Origin: Ciona savignyi
Lineage: Eukaryota; Chordata; Ascidiacea; Phlebobranchia; Cionidae
Direction of reading: 5' to 3'
NCBI GenBank assembly: GCA_000149265.1
Contig: CH003018.1
Span: forward strand, 368,792-432,791
DNA length: 64,000 nt
Below, one piece after another: positions 22,729-34,592 of this stretch. Under the pieces are notes generated by a model. The model was not told the origin of the DNA. It saw nothing but the letters and a program-made list of their open reading frames with translations, and did no database searches. Numbering within the stretch: position 1 is the stretch's first letter; the number at the start of each line of letters is the position of its first letter. Position numbers and translations under genes: made by a program.

Positions 22729-25700
22729 ATGTTATATTTAAGTTTTTTGACTTCTAATTTGCTCATTGAATTTCTGCTGACTGGACTGTGCTTGTTCTTG
22801 TTGCTTGTGTACGACGTCTTTTTAAGACTACGCGGGACCAGCGGAACTCTGCCGGGGAAGGATGGCTTCCCTCTCGTGGGCTGTTTCCCTATGCTCGGAA
22901 AGCACAAGGAACGAATGTTGATGAAGTGGTCGTCCTCGGGCCTTGGACCGGTATTCTACACTCGACTGGGTGCATCAAGAGTGCTAGTCCTCAACGGATA
23001 TGACGTAATAAAAGAAGCACTCGTTCAGAGACCTCTTGCAATGGCAGGTCGCGTTGAAACTGAATTGATACAAGAATTGTATGACGGAAAACATGGTCTG
23101 ATCCAGCTAGATCACGGTCCGCTATGGAAGGAGCAACGAAAGTTTGGTCAAAGCACGCTGGGAGGTCTGGGGATGGGAAAACGCAGCTTTGAGGTGACTA
23201 TTTGAATTATTATGTTTAACTAACTAACCAAATTATAATAAAAACCGCAAAACGACGCGTTTATTGGTATTTCATATAGCTGATAAAATCCTAATTTAAC
23301 CGCAAAACGACGTGTTTATTGGTAAATATAGCTGAAATCCATTTGGTATTTAGGGTAATAATAATCGGCTGAAAAAGAACAAAAAATCGCCAAACCGCCG
23401 TAATAATAATAATATTAATACAAAATCGCATTCCATTAGTCGAAGATTGTTGACGAGTTTAACTGCCTTGCAACCACGTTGGAAACCGAACTCAACATGA
23501 ACGGACCGAAGGGAGTGACTCTCACTCACATGCTACGACTTTACGCGGCAAATGTAATCTCGTCTCTGATATTCAATCAAACGTTTGAGAGCAGTTGGTT
23601 TGCTGAGAACAATGCGCAAAATCACACAGCACGGTGAATATTTTGCTAAATTAAATAAACTTATGTAGAATATGGGTGTTATAAAATTGTTTAAATTTTA
23701 ATATAAACTTAAAACTATGTTCAACCTAGGTCCTAGACAATATAGTCCTATAGGAAAGGGCATTGGTACGACTAACAATGATTGGTTTCAATTCCAAAGT
23801 TATAAATTCCGTGGAGCAAAATCAGGAAAACAAAATATTATTTACATGCATCATGGGTCACCATCTTCACTGAAACCAAAGACTTCACGCAATATGCCAA
23901 CAAAGTAGTCAGATTGTCAATGACAATTTGTTATTTGGGTTACAATTAAACAATGTACAACTGGTGCCAAAATATAGCAACATTTCACTTACATTCCTGG
24001 GTTATAGCATCGTTATTTTTAAACACTTTTTTTTACAAAACAAATGGCGAGCTATAATGACTGACGTTTTGCTGCTTCTGCCTCGCGCTTTATAATTCTT
24101 GAAATCCTGTTTCAATTTAAATGTAAGTTACCTAAGTATTTCCGTTGGAGTAAGCTAATATTTTGTTTAGTCGCGAAAGATTTCTGATCCTCCTTATGTA
24201 CATGCCTGGGTTGAAGAACTTGCCCATTGTGAGGCAACAATTGGCGGTAACGACACGCACAAGACGGAACAAAATTAAAATTTTCCAAACTTTGGTTGAA
24301 GAACACCGGAAGTCACGTGATCCAAACGAACCGCGCGACTTCATTGACTGTTATCTTAACGTGTTGGAGGGAAAGAAAGAAGAAAACAGGTATCATACAG
24401 TAGTTGTTTTTATGTTACACAGTATGAGTAAATTGGCGTTTTTAGCAGTTTGCAGACATCGTTACGATATTCGACACACTAAATAACCGCAGTCACTTTG
24501 TTGTTATACGGTCAAGTCTTTTAAACACGACGATTTTCAATACTTTAAGAAAACCTTAGTGGTATAGACTAGAAGGATATTCATGTTTTCAACCCGTGAA
24601 TGGTAAAATAAGAGGGACGTTATCACACTACCATGTGCCCACCTCCGAGTTAATGAAGCTATATTGCAGTGTGATGTATGTGATTGAAGCGTTCCTTTAA
24701 TTTGATGCAACCAATTAATTCACCGGGTTAAGGTGAGATCCGCTAAGCGCCTTGCCCATGGACACCACCCTCTTATATTTTGTTCATCATCTATAGCTCC
24801 GGAAAACAGACTACTTTAACTTCCTTCTTTCTCGTTCAATTTACGGAAAAGCAAGTTCGGTATTTCGTCGCCTTTTAGTCGAAGAGTCTCTATATCCTAT
24901 AATTCTCTATTAGTGAGATAAATGCAATTTAATTTCAGTAGTTTCTCGGAGAAGCAGCTCTTGTATTACATCGCTGATCTCTACATGGCCGGAACCGAAA
25001 CGTCTGCCAATACTAACTCCTGGGCCCTTTTGCTCGTGCTTAAAAATCCCGAAGTTAAGAAAAAATTAAAAGCAGAGTTAGATGCCCTTGGAAAGCAGCC
25101 GGCCTTGGTAAGTTTAAATGTGCTGATTGGTAAATTTGTTTTCTACACAACACTGATTATTTGGATTGAATATTTAAAGGGACGTGGTATTTAACCTACG
25201 CATATTAAACACACTGCACCAGAGTCGACGGTGGGCATGAGGTATCTTACGAATACTCATGTGATAACATCCTTTATATTAATCCGTTCACCGGAATAAT
25301 CATGAATGTTCTATCACATTATAAACGCTTTATAACGTGTGCCGCACCCAGGAGGATGAGTGCCGAATGCCGTACACACGTGCACTGATGCAAGAAGTTT
25401 TCCGCTTCCGGTCAGCCCTTCCCTTTAATATCATCGCGAGAAAAACAATAAGCGAGCTTAAACTTAACGGCTACAAGATACCAGCTGGTATGTCGGTAAT
25501 TGCAAACCTGTGGTCTGTGCACCACGACCCGGTAACCTGGGCGCCAGACCCAGAAATATTCAGACCCGAGCGACACCTAGACGACGATGGGAATTTCGTG
25601 CCAAGCAACCACGTGATACCATTTTCGGTAGGCGCGAGGTCGTGTATTGGACGAAATCTTGCTAAAAATGAGTTGTTCGTTTTCATTACTTCCATTTTAC

Positions 25701-25813
25701 GTCGCTTTGATTTGGAACTAGCAGATGGTTGCCACGTTGGCGACATAAGTGGTGATAGTGGTATGTTGCTACACCCACCAAAGTATAAAGTGAAGGGTTC
25801 GGTTTTGATGTAA
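22729..25813 (+). CDS. Cytochrome P450, CYP2 clan (CYP2-like)
   Basis: ER-anchored haem monooxygenase oxidising small lipophilic substrates; substrate unknown. Five exons, 22729-23193, 23440-23633, 24171-24389, 24939-25107 and 25352-25813, join in phase to 502 residues, the normal length. Residues 1-30 form an N-terminal membrane anchor, followed by LPGKDGFPLVG. Other landmarks are the C-helix WKEQRKFGQSTLGGLGMGKRS (only part shown by family logic), the I-helix AGTETS (310-315), ExxR (Glu364, Arg367), PERH (421-424) and the haem loop FSVGARSCIG with Cys447. No stop or frame break is seen, so it should be functional. Intron 3 carries a truncated SINE. The DHGPLWKEQR and GLGMGKRSFE style is typical of the CYP2 family; which vertebrate subfamily is closest I cannot tell without a tree. 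Confidence 0.93.
24569..24782 (-). repeat. Truncated SINE in CYP2 intron 3
   Basis: Carries the 3' two thirds of the SINE (GGATATTCATG end, TGCAGTGTGATGTATGTGAT, CGCCTTGCCCATGGACACC) but lacks the tRNA-like head. Diverged. Confidence 0.75.
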
Positions 25814-27422
25814 AAGTCCTATCATATCTAGGGGATAGTTTATCTGCCACGATTACTGATTTGGCTTTTCTTTATGTATAATAGTATGTTAAAGTTTTAG
25901 ACTTTCCAGGGCCAACCGCATTTGTTTCAGAAAATTATAATTTACATATCGATATCGCCTTCCTTATTAAATAGAAATGTTAAATGTGTTGTAAGCATAT
26001 CTACAAATGTATATAATTTCGGTCGTATACCTTATCTTGTATGTACATTATGCTGATCTTTCTAAAATCGACCGATCAAAGTAGAAATGTCTGAATTAAA
26101 TTCAGCAGCAATGTTTTTATCTATATTCATTTTTTTTATAAAACAAGTTTCGGTTTTTCTTATAGACAATTCTTATGTTCATAGATACAAATATTACACA
26201 TTCAGACGATAAACTTATTTTTATTTATACAAACTGAATAATATAGATACCAGCCCTCTTCTGAATTTGATTTACTCACCACTAATTGTAGTATAAGTAC
26301 AATTTGATTTTGTATTTGTATGCCCTGGCCCAAAATTGTGATTTACTGTTTTCCAATAAATCTTTATGAATTCTCACTTAGCCTAGAGCCCTAGACCATG
26401 GTAAATCTAATAGTTCAATTATGGATTAATGAGTTGCTGCATACAATTACAGCAATCTTAGCCATTTAGGAGGCGTTCAACTAATTATTTTCCCTATCTC
26501 TCCAATGCAAACTGACCTCACAAAAACGACTGTCACTCAAAATCCTGACATAGGAAGTCTTAGATTTTTTCACAATTTAAAATTGAAGCTTGGATCTGCA
26601 ACCTAAACTCAAAACCCTACAAAATTTTGTTTAAAAATTTTGAGCCCATACCCCTTCGTACATCGGCAACTTTTTTCCAACAAAACAGCTAGCAGATGCA
26701 CATTCAACACCTTTATTTTACAAAGCACTGCTCCACGATTACAAAACTTTACAGCTAAACGAGAACACCGGCGCGCAGCCTAGCACATGCTGCTTTCAAC
26801 AAAACAAACATTGGGGAATCACCACCATTGTTACTCAACAAAACACTCGTTTAAAAACAATGACTCATGGAGGGTACCACTCGTCACATCCTGCCGTTCA
26901 TAGAGGTCTTAATTGGTTATACGCCATCTATAGAACGCCCTAGAATAGCTCAACACAGCTAATCCGACCGGCCATACGGAATATTGTCCACCAAAAAACG
27001 TACAATAGTTGGCGAGAGTTCGATTGCAAGTCGAGTTTAGTGTAAGCTGCAAAATGAATATGAAATGTTTTTTTATTGCACACATGCTAGACGTACAAAA
27101 CAATCATTATGAACCTTATCAATAAAATGACAGGAAAAGTAAAAAGAGACAAAACTTCACATTGCAGTTTATAATGGTACATTGTTGTTGTGATAGGTAA
27201 TACTGGCGGCGCTGTGATGCAAAAAATGTTCATACGGTATATATCGTATAAGCAATCATTTTTTTAAATCCATATATGGCCGAATCTGACGAGGAGTTTT
27301 GTCTATTGCTTTGCGCCGATGTTCTCGCGTATACTTTGTTTAAAATAAAATTTAAAAAATTTATTAATTTATCCCGATTTTAAGTGACCAGCTATTTTAT
27401 ATACGTGCCATAATAGTATATT
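25814..27422. other. Non-coding stretch after CYP2
   Basis: Starts with the P450 3' untranslated region; AATAAA at 26355-26360 is a candidate signal. From 26465 to at least 26700 it matches the window's right end (63785-64000), a dispersed repeat of unknown type. I see no gene. Confidence 0.5.
26465..26700. repeat. Unclassified dispersed repeat, copy 1
   Basis: Shares CAATGCAAACTGAC, CACAATTTAAAATT, AAGCTTGGATCTGCAACCTA and CGTACATCGGCAAC in the same order with 63785-64000, and a shorter part with 48655-48750. No open frame, no visible terminal repeats; the full extent may reach 27110. Confidence 0.65.
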
Positions 27423-28300
27423 GCTAGAGAGTGTCAACCACGTATTTTACCTCCACTATTTCTAAAACACGGGTTGTATGCCATATATTCATAATACAGG
27501 GTCCCTAACAACAATTTGTATTTTATATGCCGGTTGGTCTAACGGTTAAAAGTGCGTCGCATTTCAATGGAAAGATTGCAGGTGCGAAACTTGTCGCTAG
27601 CTAGTTGGTTGTGTCCTTGGGCAAGGCACTTAACGGACATTGCCTGAACCCACCGGATTATTGGGTTCTATCAAATTGAAGGAACGTGTCTAACATAATA
27701 CAACACACTGCAATAGGTAACCCGACGGTGGGCGCGAGGTGATCTGACGCCCCTGTGTTAACCCCCTTGGTATCCTATCCTATACACCAAGTATGTAGTT
27801 TGTTTCTGAAAGCATAAACGCATGGGTCAAATAGTTATTAAACCAAACTTTTTTCCATGTATAGTTAAAATAAAGATTAATCGTCTCAAATTTACAAATA
27901 TTTCATCACAAATGTTTTAAGTTAAAGAATATTAATAAAAACATTGCTTTTTTCAAGTGCAGTAGTGAAATGATGCTAAATTCCCTAGGCAGCTCGATTT
28001 AGAGTTTTATGGTTTCAGCGAATTCCCCTGGTTTTAGTAGATAAGTTTCTGTTTTTACAGATATGTTTCATGTTATCTAACAATTCTTAACGTTTTAATC
28101 TGATTTGTCGACTCCTTGTTGGAGATTTTAGTACGATATTTCCTTAAAAACGAAGATATGTTCCTGAATCATGATTGTGACAGGCATAATATTTTGCTAT
28201 GACATTTACCAGAGGGGGGTAATGGAAATGCAATAAACTTTGTCATTTGTTAGACAACATGGTTTACATATGAAAGAACAAATATATATTTATCTAATAC
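27423..28300 (-). mobile_element. 335-bp-unit element, copy 4, shortened and interrupted
   Basis: Begins CTAGAGAGTGTCAACCACG, the exact reverse of the right ends at 46009 and 61160, then runs through the CATAAACGCATGGGTC terminus and about one internal unit before similarity fades after the AGACAACATGGTTTACATATG block. A SINE is inserted at 27528-27781 between the sub-terminal blocks GTATTTTATA and TACACC. Confidence 0.75.
27528..27781 (+). repeat. SINE nested in a 335-bp-unit element
   Basis: Near-complete copy: head GCCGGTTGGTCTAACGG, B-box-like ATTGCAGGTGCGAAAC, middle CGGACATTGCCTGAACCCA, and tail ATCCTATCCTATA. The surrounding element is contiguous in its other copies, so the SINE came later. 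Confidence 0.85.
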
Positions 28301-28814
28301 ATATTAGCTATAACATCTGTTAAAAGTTTAACTCAATAGTTTATTTGATTCCTATCGATTTTTACTGATTTTAAGTTTTTAGCTGTTTTATAAATGGTAT
28401 TAGTGTAGTATATTCATCTACGAATTTAATATTTTAAGGTATTTGTATTTCCCGTGGTTGGCTTAAGGTATATAACTTTGTTTGGCCGTTTCTGTACAAC
28501 TTACTTTTAGTAAAGTGACTAATCTTTACCAGTCTCAAAATATCGGGACTAAAATTCCGGCCATCTTTCCTATATTCTAACGGCCATCTTTCCTATATTC
28601 TTGGGTCTGTCGACAATTGTCGTTGCGCAATTTACTCATAATTTACTACTGCAACTTCAAATCATATTAGATAACACTTTTGCAAGATTTAACATCTCCT
28701 TAATAGGCCTACTAAGCTTGAATGAACTAATTCTACCGCTTAGCTTGGTGCGTCACCTATCATCCAACTGGTTGAAGGTTCGGCATTGCCCGAACCTAAT
28801 AAAAAAATGTGTTT

Positions 28815-28955
28815 TACCAAATTTAAGGAACATATGAATCATACGTAATACACTGCAATAGTTCCAGTAACTGGACGGTGTGCGCGAGGTGATTCAACGA
28901 TTACCCGCGTGTTAATTCCATTCACGGAAATTAACATGAATATGCTATCCTATCC
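28815..28955 (+). repeat. SINE 3' half
   Basis: CCAAATTTAAGGAACATATGAATC..., TACACTGCAATAG, GGTGTGCGCGAGGTGATT and the terminal CTATCCTATCCTAAT match the second half of the family. Head missing. Confidence 0.75.
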
Positions 28956-29144
28956 TAATCACCAATTTCAGTAGAATTAATTTATAAAGATTTCTGGAAA
29001 AGAATTGAAATAGGTAGGTGCATACACACGTTTTTTATATTTAGATTCTCCATTTATAATTTTTGCTTTCATACGCGGAATAATGGTGTTTTATGATTGC
29101 TTATGCCTGTTTTGGGGGATTTCTATGGGTAAACTGGGTTACTT

Positions 29145-29439
29145 GATAGGATAGGATATTCATGTTTATCCCCGTGAATGGGAAAACCCCAGGGGTTATC
29201 ACACGGGCAATCGTCAGATCACCTCGCGCCCATCGTCGGGTTACCGGAGCTATTGCAGTGTGTTGTATGTGATAGACATGTTCCTTCAATTTGGTAGAAC
29301 CCATTAATCCGCTGGGTTCAGGCAATGTCCGTAAAGTGCCTTGCCCAAGGACACAACCGACTAGCTAGCGACCAGTTTCGCACCTGCAACCTTTCGATTG
29401 AAAGGCGACGCACTTAACCGCTAGACCATCGGGCCGGAC
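29145..29439 (-). repeat. Near full-length tRNA-derived SINE
   Basis: About 295 bases. On the minus strand it starts GGCCCGATGGTCTAGCGG (A box), has GGTTGCAGGTGCGAAAC (B box), then a tRNA-unrelated body and a tail of CCTATCCTATC repeats. It serves as a reference copy for the family here. Confidence 0.88.
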
Positions 29440-30731
29440 TTAAATCTAGTAATGTTTACAATCAAAATTACCACTTATATAAACCAGCTAAATAAACACT
29501 GATCGATATACCATTTCAATACGAATAAAAACTTTATATATCCCATTCTCATTACAAACCTTTTTCCTGGAAATTCTAAATCACACGCAAATAGGAAGGG
29601 AATATTCAAGTATGATCACAATTAGGCAACTAGGGAACCCGATCGTTCCTACATGCCGAAACATATAGCTTACAGTCAATGGGGTTCTAAAAATGTGGTT
29701 AAAACACTGTCTAATTACTTATGTAGTCTCAACAAAAAAGAAAATAAAGAATGTTAGGTAAGCAAAATAAATACAACCTTGCCACTGAACACAAAAATCT
29801 TAACTACCAAAGTATTTTGTCAAGAAATATAAAACGCGGAAAACGGTAAGAAAAAGTTAAACCCCTTTACGATGAGTTTTGGGGTTCTTGGTTATATGCT
29901 TAGTTGATCTCTGCATTTGCGCGTATTGCTTATACTAGTTCTGTCCTTGCAATTCCCAACTAACAGTCCTCAGTCAAAACTCCAATCTGACTCTTTACAA
30001 AGGGTTTCTTTGTTCTAAGGTTACAAGCTGAGTCAGTACAATACATACAGTTCAACTGATATGTCAAACAGGCCTGGAGCTGCTACTCCAAGCAGGTAAC
30101 TACTTGGTCCGCATTCCAGAATGCGTTTTAATACTGGATTATACAATGAATTTATACACAAAACGCCCGAATTTATTCACAAATAGACCACATGAAAAGA
30201 GTCATATAGGTTTTTGGAACAGGCACACAGCTGTGCATGCATTAATGGCTTACATAAACAATTTAACAAAACTTAATATAATGCGCAAAAGAATATTACA
30301 CAAGCCGCGAAATTACTACAGGGTACAGTCGTAAAAATTACACAACTTTCTAATTAAATGCGTAGACTTTTTACTTCCGTTTTATATTTCTAGGTAAAAG
30401 AACTTTGGTATCTTAAACCCATAATTAACACTGACAATCGGCCCTAATCTTTATTTTATTGTAAAGTTACCCTTAATTATGTTTAAACTTTATCCACTAT
30501 GTTGCACTTGCCACTACATGTTTCTTCATGATTACTTTTAGATTCACTTATTTTTTTGTCAATGTACCGATATAGCTTGAGTGACATAATGACTTTGTGA
30601 TCTTTTTAGAAGTTATCTTAATAAAATATGTTATTTTGTTATTACCAATATGTTCCTACTGTGTTATATTATTATTACCAATATGTTCTTATGTTTATAA
30701 CCAACAAACTTTCTTGAAACCTAGATATCAA

Positions 30732-31082
30732 ATGGCTTTTTTAACTATACAGTGGTCAGTTGCTTCAGGGGATTTATATTGTGCTGTCACAAACGGTTAT
30801 CAACAATTGATGGAAACGGCAATATATAAGGCAAGTGGCCATACCCTGAAGATGGACAATAATAAGGACCCAGCAACTTTATCTTACAAGGGAAAATGTA
30901 AAAAATCATCAATGTCATTGAGCGGGTCCTCCTATGCTCTTACCGACATTAATTTTACCGTAAAACTCCTTGGTGAGTTATCACATTTTGGATGGGAGCC
31001 TATTTCTGAAAGTGGCACCACTGGTCTGGATCGCAAGCTTGTGTTAAAACTACCACCACATTTGCTATCCCATGGCAGCTAA
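30732..31082 (+). CDS. Unrecognised protein, single or terminal exon
   Basis: From the ATG after TTGAAACCTAGATATCAA the frame encodes 116 residues starting MAFLTIQWSVASGDLYCAVT and ending LKLPPHLLSHGS. The composition is protein-like (Trp, Cys, balanced charge) and the stop is followed by a plausible 3' region with AATAAA near 31205. The frame is open further upstream, to 30597, with a repeated ITNMF-like hydrophobic stretch that looks like intron. An acceptor-like CCTAG at 30724 suggests this may be a last exon, but no upstream exon is apparent in the repeat-rich DNA to the left. It converges on the LARGE-like gene. I recognise no domain. Confidence 0.5.
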   Translation: MAFLTIQWSVASGDLYCAVTNGYQQLMETAIYKASGHTLKMDNNKDPATLSYKGKCKKSSMSLSGSSYALTDINFTVKLLGELSHFGWEPISESGTTGLDRKLVLKLPPHLLSHGS

Positions 31083-31823
31083 GACCTGATATTCTTTGAG
31101 CCTTATCTTTGATGTATTGTGTAGATCTAACATATATAAAAGACAATATTTTCTATTAAATATCTATTGGTTTGGTCTAAATGGTGGGCTGCAATATTCT
31201 AAATAAAATGATACTAGTATTTCTATAAAAATGTGATAAAATGTTGTGCCTAGCAAAGTTTAGTTAATATGAAATAACTTTTATTTGAAAAATAGGTTTC
31301 AATTTGGATGTTTTTATTGGAGAGATGTGAGATAACCAATCATTTACAAAACATCATTGTGATGTAAAATTGTGTGTGCAAACATGGATAAAAATAAAAC
31401 TATATAAAGTACCATTAAAATGTGTGTATCCACCATATACATTCGGTATACTCTTACTAACATTTTTTACATAAATGTACAAAGTTTAAAACAATAAAAC
31501 GATTGCTCCAATGCCACAGTGTTAAAAATTCACTTGATTTGTTCATTTCTGGTTTTACAGAAATCAATACATAAAACACAAATTGTGTGTCTAAATGTGG
31601 TTAATGATCAAATTTTAAAAGCAATCTTATATAAGAATTAAATTTAAAAAAAGCACAATAAAATGAAAATAAAATTATTTTATCACACTGCAAAGAGGTA
31701 GTTTATTTGGTATGTACATACATTGATTGCTAGGTGCTGATTTGGTATTACTTTACAAAAAAAAAACATGATTGCTTAAATGTGCAGAATAAAAAAAAAT
31801 TATATCCTTGTACGCTATATTGT

Positions 31824-33869
31824 TCATGGCAAGGTAAAATATTTAGCAAGATCAGTGCCAGAATATGTAGAATGCAATCTCTCCGAAAACCTTTCTTTTG
31901 CAATGCTTAGGCAGTTGCGGTAACCAGGAGATGATCTAAACTTAGACAAATCTACACTTGGAGCATGAGGTACATGAATAATAAAACCAAATGGCAAGAC
32001 AATAAATTGGTAGCCTGCAGCATCAAGCTCTATTATAAACGAAATTTTGTTCCAACCAAACCCAATAAAAGATTGGTCATACAGCGGCAAGTTTTGTTTT
32101 CTTACAACAACATACGGTTCAAAATTGTTCTCCCATTGTACTGGATATGGTTTCTTTGCTGATTTCCAGCGAGTAAAATTTGTAGCTGCATGTCCTTGAG
32201 GCCACATGTAGGAGCGGAACGTCGTGATAACACCATGGTCAATTTGGGAATGTAAATCTGATTTGGTTTCTGGCATTTCAAATTTGTACAAAAAGCTCTC
32301 GAATGCTGGTATTATATATGCAGCTTTTGGTGCGCTTAGATGCTCAGCTAAGTAAGTCTTCAGGTAGGTAAACAAGCCAGGCATCGGAATAAAGTCAACA
32401 TCATAAAGAAATACATAATTCGTCACAGCTTGTTTAAGCGCAACATTACGTAAAAGATTAATAGGGTAAATAGCAGAGTTTGAGTTCTTATAGACAATGT
32501 GGTACCCTATGTTGTTCCTCTCCTTGAGTACTGGTGATAATTTGACGAATTCAAGAAGTGTTTGAGATTCTACATCATTAGCAAATATTGCAGCGCTGAC
32601 CGGGCCTTCCCAATATTTACACAGCATTTCAAATACTGTTAGTCTTTCAATGGTAAGGTGTACAATTATGCTTACATCAGTTTCAGAATCAGACTTATAT
32701 TCAAATGGAAGATAAAAGATATGCATTCTATGAAGAACAGAAGAAGCAGTAGTAAACTCATGACATGGGTCATAAGTATTTTCCTCCATTCTGTAATAAT
32801 CATCAAATTCACCATTTCCACACTTTATCCGTGGATGATTAAGTAATGCACCATTCATTTCTGCAAATGTGTCATACATGTTTGTTACAGACTTAATATC
32901 ATCACCAAACTGATGTATTTTGTGCTTTCTTCTTGTATTCCAGTGAACTACTTTAACTTCATGCTTATGGGTTTTGTAGCACAGATCCAAGCGCATGTTG
33001 TCTGATAACTGTAAATTCCAATAACATGGAAGAACATGCAATAAATTTGAACTGTGCAGAAGAAATGAGTTAATGATGTCTTGGTCTGCTAATGCTGTAC
33101 TCTGCATTGATTTCAGGATATGTGTTGCCACCTCCTTCCATTTCTTTTGCCACCCTACTAACCTGAGTTTATAACAATCAAGCAGCATTAATCCTGTATT
33201 AAATCCTCTCCCCAAAGCTGGCCATGGGGTGTAATTATCCCAGAGAGTTCCCAAATACCAATCAGACTGGTTTTCGACAAGACCAATTGATTCTTCTCTT
33301 GAAAAGTTGTCAAATTTTTGCCACATTTCCGTGACATCGTCAGCAAATATTAAATCTGTGTCAAGAACTATAATTTTCTCAACACTATCTGGTAAAACAC
33401 TGAGTATAGTCAATTTCATGAGCCCATATACTCCCGAATAATGCTTGTTGGGAATCCATGAAACTTCATTAATAAAGTCTGATGCTTGGTAAAATGAAAC
33501 TACAAAAAATGGAATATCCCACGTCTGGAACAAATTTCGCAATATTGTGCGTGATACTCCGTTTACAATAAAATGAATATGCAACCTGCTGGTGCGATAA
33601 AACAAGAGTGATTTTATAAGCACCACAACCTCTCTGCTAGCAGTGTACCCAGCACAAACGATGCAAATATGCACTGTTTGGCAGTCTTTTTTGGTAGTTA
33701 AAACTGATGAATTTGTAGAATGTTTGATGAACTCGGTGTTAATAGTTCCTTGGTTTGCACCACTGATTTCCAATAGATGATATTTTGGATAATATTGATA
33801 TAATGTTGTAATAGAGAAAAACACCAGTATTATTGTTATCAGCAACTTATACCTACAGTTTTTACGCAT
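31824..33869 (-). CDS. LARGE1: LARGE-type bifunctional glycosyltransferase (matriglycan synthesis), intronless
   Basis: Golgi type II membrane enzyme that in vertebrates extends alpha-dystroglycan with alternating xylose and glucuronate (matriglycan). 681 residues in one exon (human 756). Short cytosolic tail, membrane anchor about residues 8-26, a short stem, then an N-terminal GT8 xylosyltransferase domain (VCAGYTASREVVVLIKSLLF, EVSWIPNKHYSGVYGLMKL, DTD at 170-172, GLVENQSDWYLG, ALGRGFNTG) and a C-terminal GT49 glucuronyltransferase domain (YPINLLRNVA, DVD at 490-492, FEPYVVVR, FIGFGWNK, HVPHAPS). Both metal-binding DxD motifs are present, so both activities are plausible. The vertebrate coiled-coil stem is shortened. 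An acceptor-like ATTTAG lies 8 bases upstream of the ATG, suggesting a 5'UTR intron or trans-splice site. LARGE1 versus LARGE2 cannot be assigned. Confidence 0.93.
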   Translation of the reverse strand: MRKNCRYKLLITIILVFFSITTLYQYYPKYHLLEISGANQGTINTEFIKHSTNSSVLTTKKDCQTVHICIVCAGYTASREVVVLIKSLLFYRTSRLHIHFIVNGVSRTILRNLFQTWDIPFFVVSFYQASDFINEVSWIPNKHYSGVYGLMKLTILSVLPDSVEKIIVLDTDLIFADDVTEMWQKFDNFSREESIGLVENQSDWYLGTLWDNYTPWPALGRGFNTGLMLLDCYKLRLVGWQKKWKEVATHILKSMQSTALADQDIINSFLLHSSNLLHVLPCYWNLQLSDNMRLDLCYKTHKHEVKVVHWNTRRKHKIHQFGDDIKSVTNMYDTFAEMNGALLNHPRIKCGNGEFDDYYRMEENTYDPCHEFTTASSVLHRMHIFYLPFEYKSDSETDVSIIVHLTIERLTVFEMLCKYWEGPVSAAIFANDVESQTLLEFVKLSPVLKERNNIGYHIVYKNSNSAIYPINLLRNVALKQAVTNYVFLYDVDFIPMPGLFTYLKTYLAEHLSAPKAAYIIPAFESFLYKFEMPETKSDLHSQIDHGVITTFRSYMWPQGHAATNFTRWKSAKKPYPVQWENNFEPYVVVRKQNLPLYDQSFIGFGWNKISFIIELDAAGYQFIVLPFGFIIHVPHAPSVDLSKFRSSPGYRNCLSIAKERFSERLHSTYSGTDLAKYFTLP

Positions 33870-34592
33870 GCTACCCTAAATAATGAAACACAGTTAGTGC
33901 CATGCCTACGATGCCATATATAATATTGAACATTAAGCCAATAAATAATTCAAGGTAAAAATTCTTTAAACTGAGCAATACTTATGAATAGACTACATAT
34001 ATTTTTTTCTGTAGCTGGGTTAATGATTGTTGATATAAACTAGCAAAATTGCTTAAACACGGACCAATACAATTAATGGTTTCAGCAACATGACTGCATA
34101 TTAAGATGACTAACAAATACCTGCATAGAGGTTTCAGATCTGATGAAAACGTAAACAAAATGAAAGCATAAATATTTAATATAATAGGGCACTACACTGA
34201 TTGAATGTTGAATGGTATCACTGCACAAGCATGATCCCTTTTATACAATAAGTACGTACAACACAATATGTGGTAAATCAAAGACTGGTTTCCACCCAAC
34301 AGAGTTTTCAGAGTATTTTACTCAGCCTATGTAAACAGCCAGATATTTGTGGTCATTGTGCAACCCTTGTAATTGTATAAGCAGTTGGCTCAGAAGTTTT
34401 TTGGGAAATAATTGTTTTAAAACAAAAAAATGAAACAGGCTGCTGGCTAGACAATTGTGTCTTTAGGCACTGTAAGCGTAAAATATTATGTTTATTCTCG
34501 ATAATGGAAAAACAAGGTGGCGATATCACACACACAATCGTCATATTAGAATGCAATACATAAGGTAGCGTTCTCACATATGTAATCATCAG

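Noticed and set aside
29101..29325. Minus-strand frame of 74 codons
   Set aside because: Lies in a SINE; a similar frame recurs in the SINE at 55274-55579.
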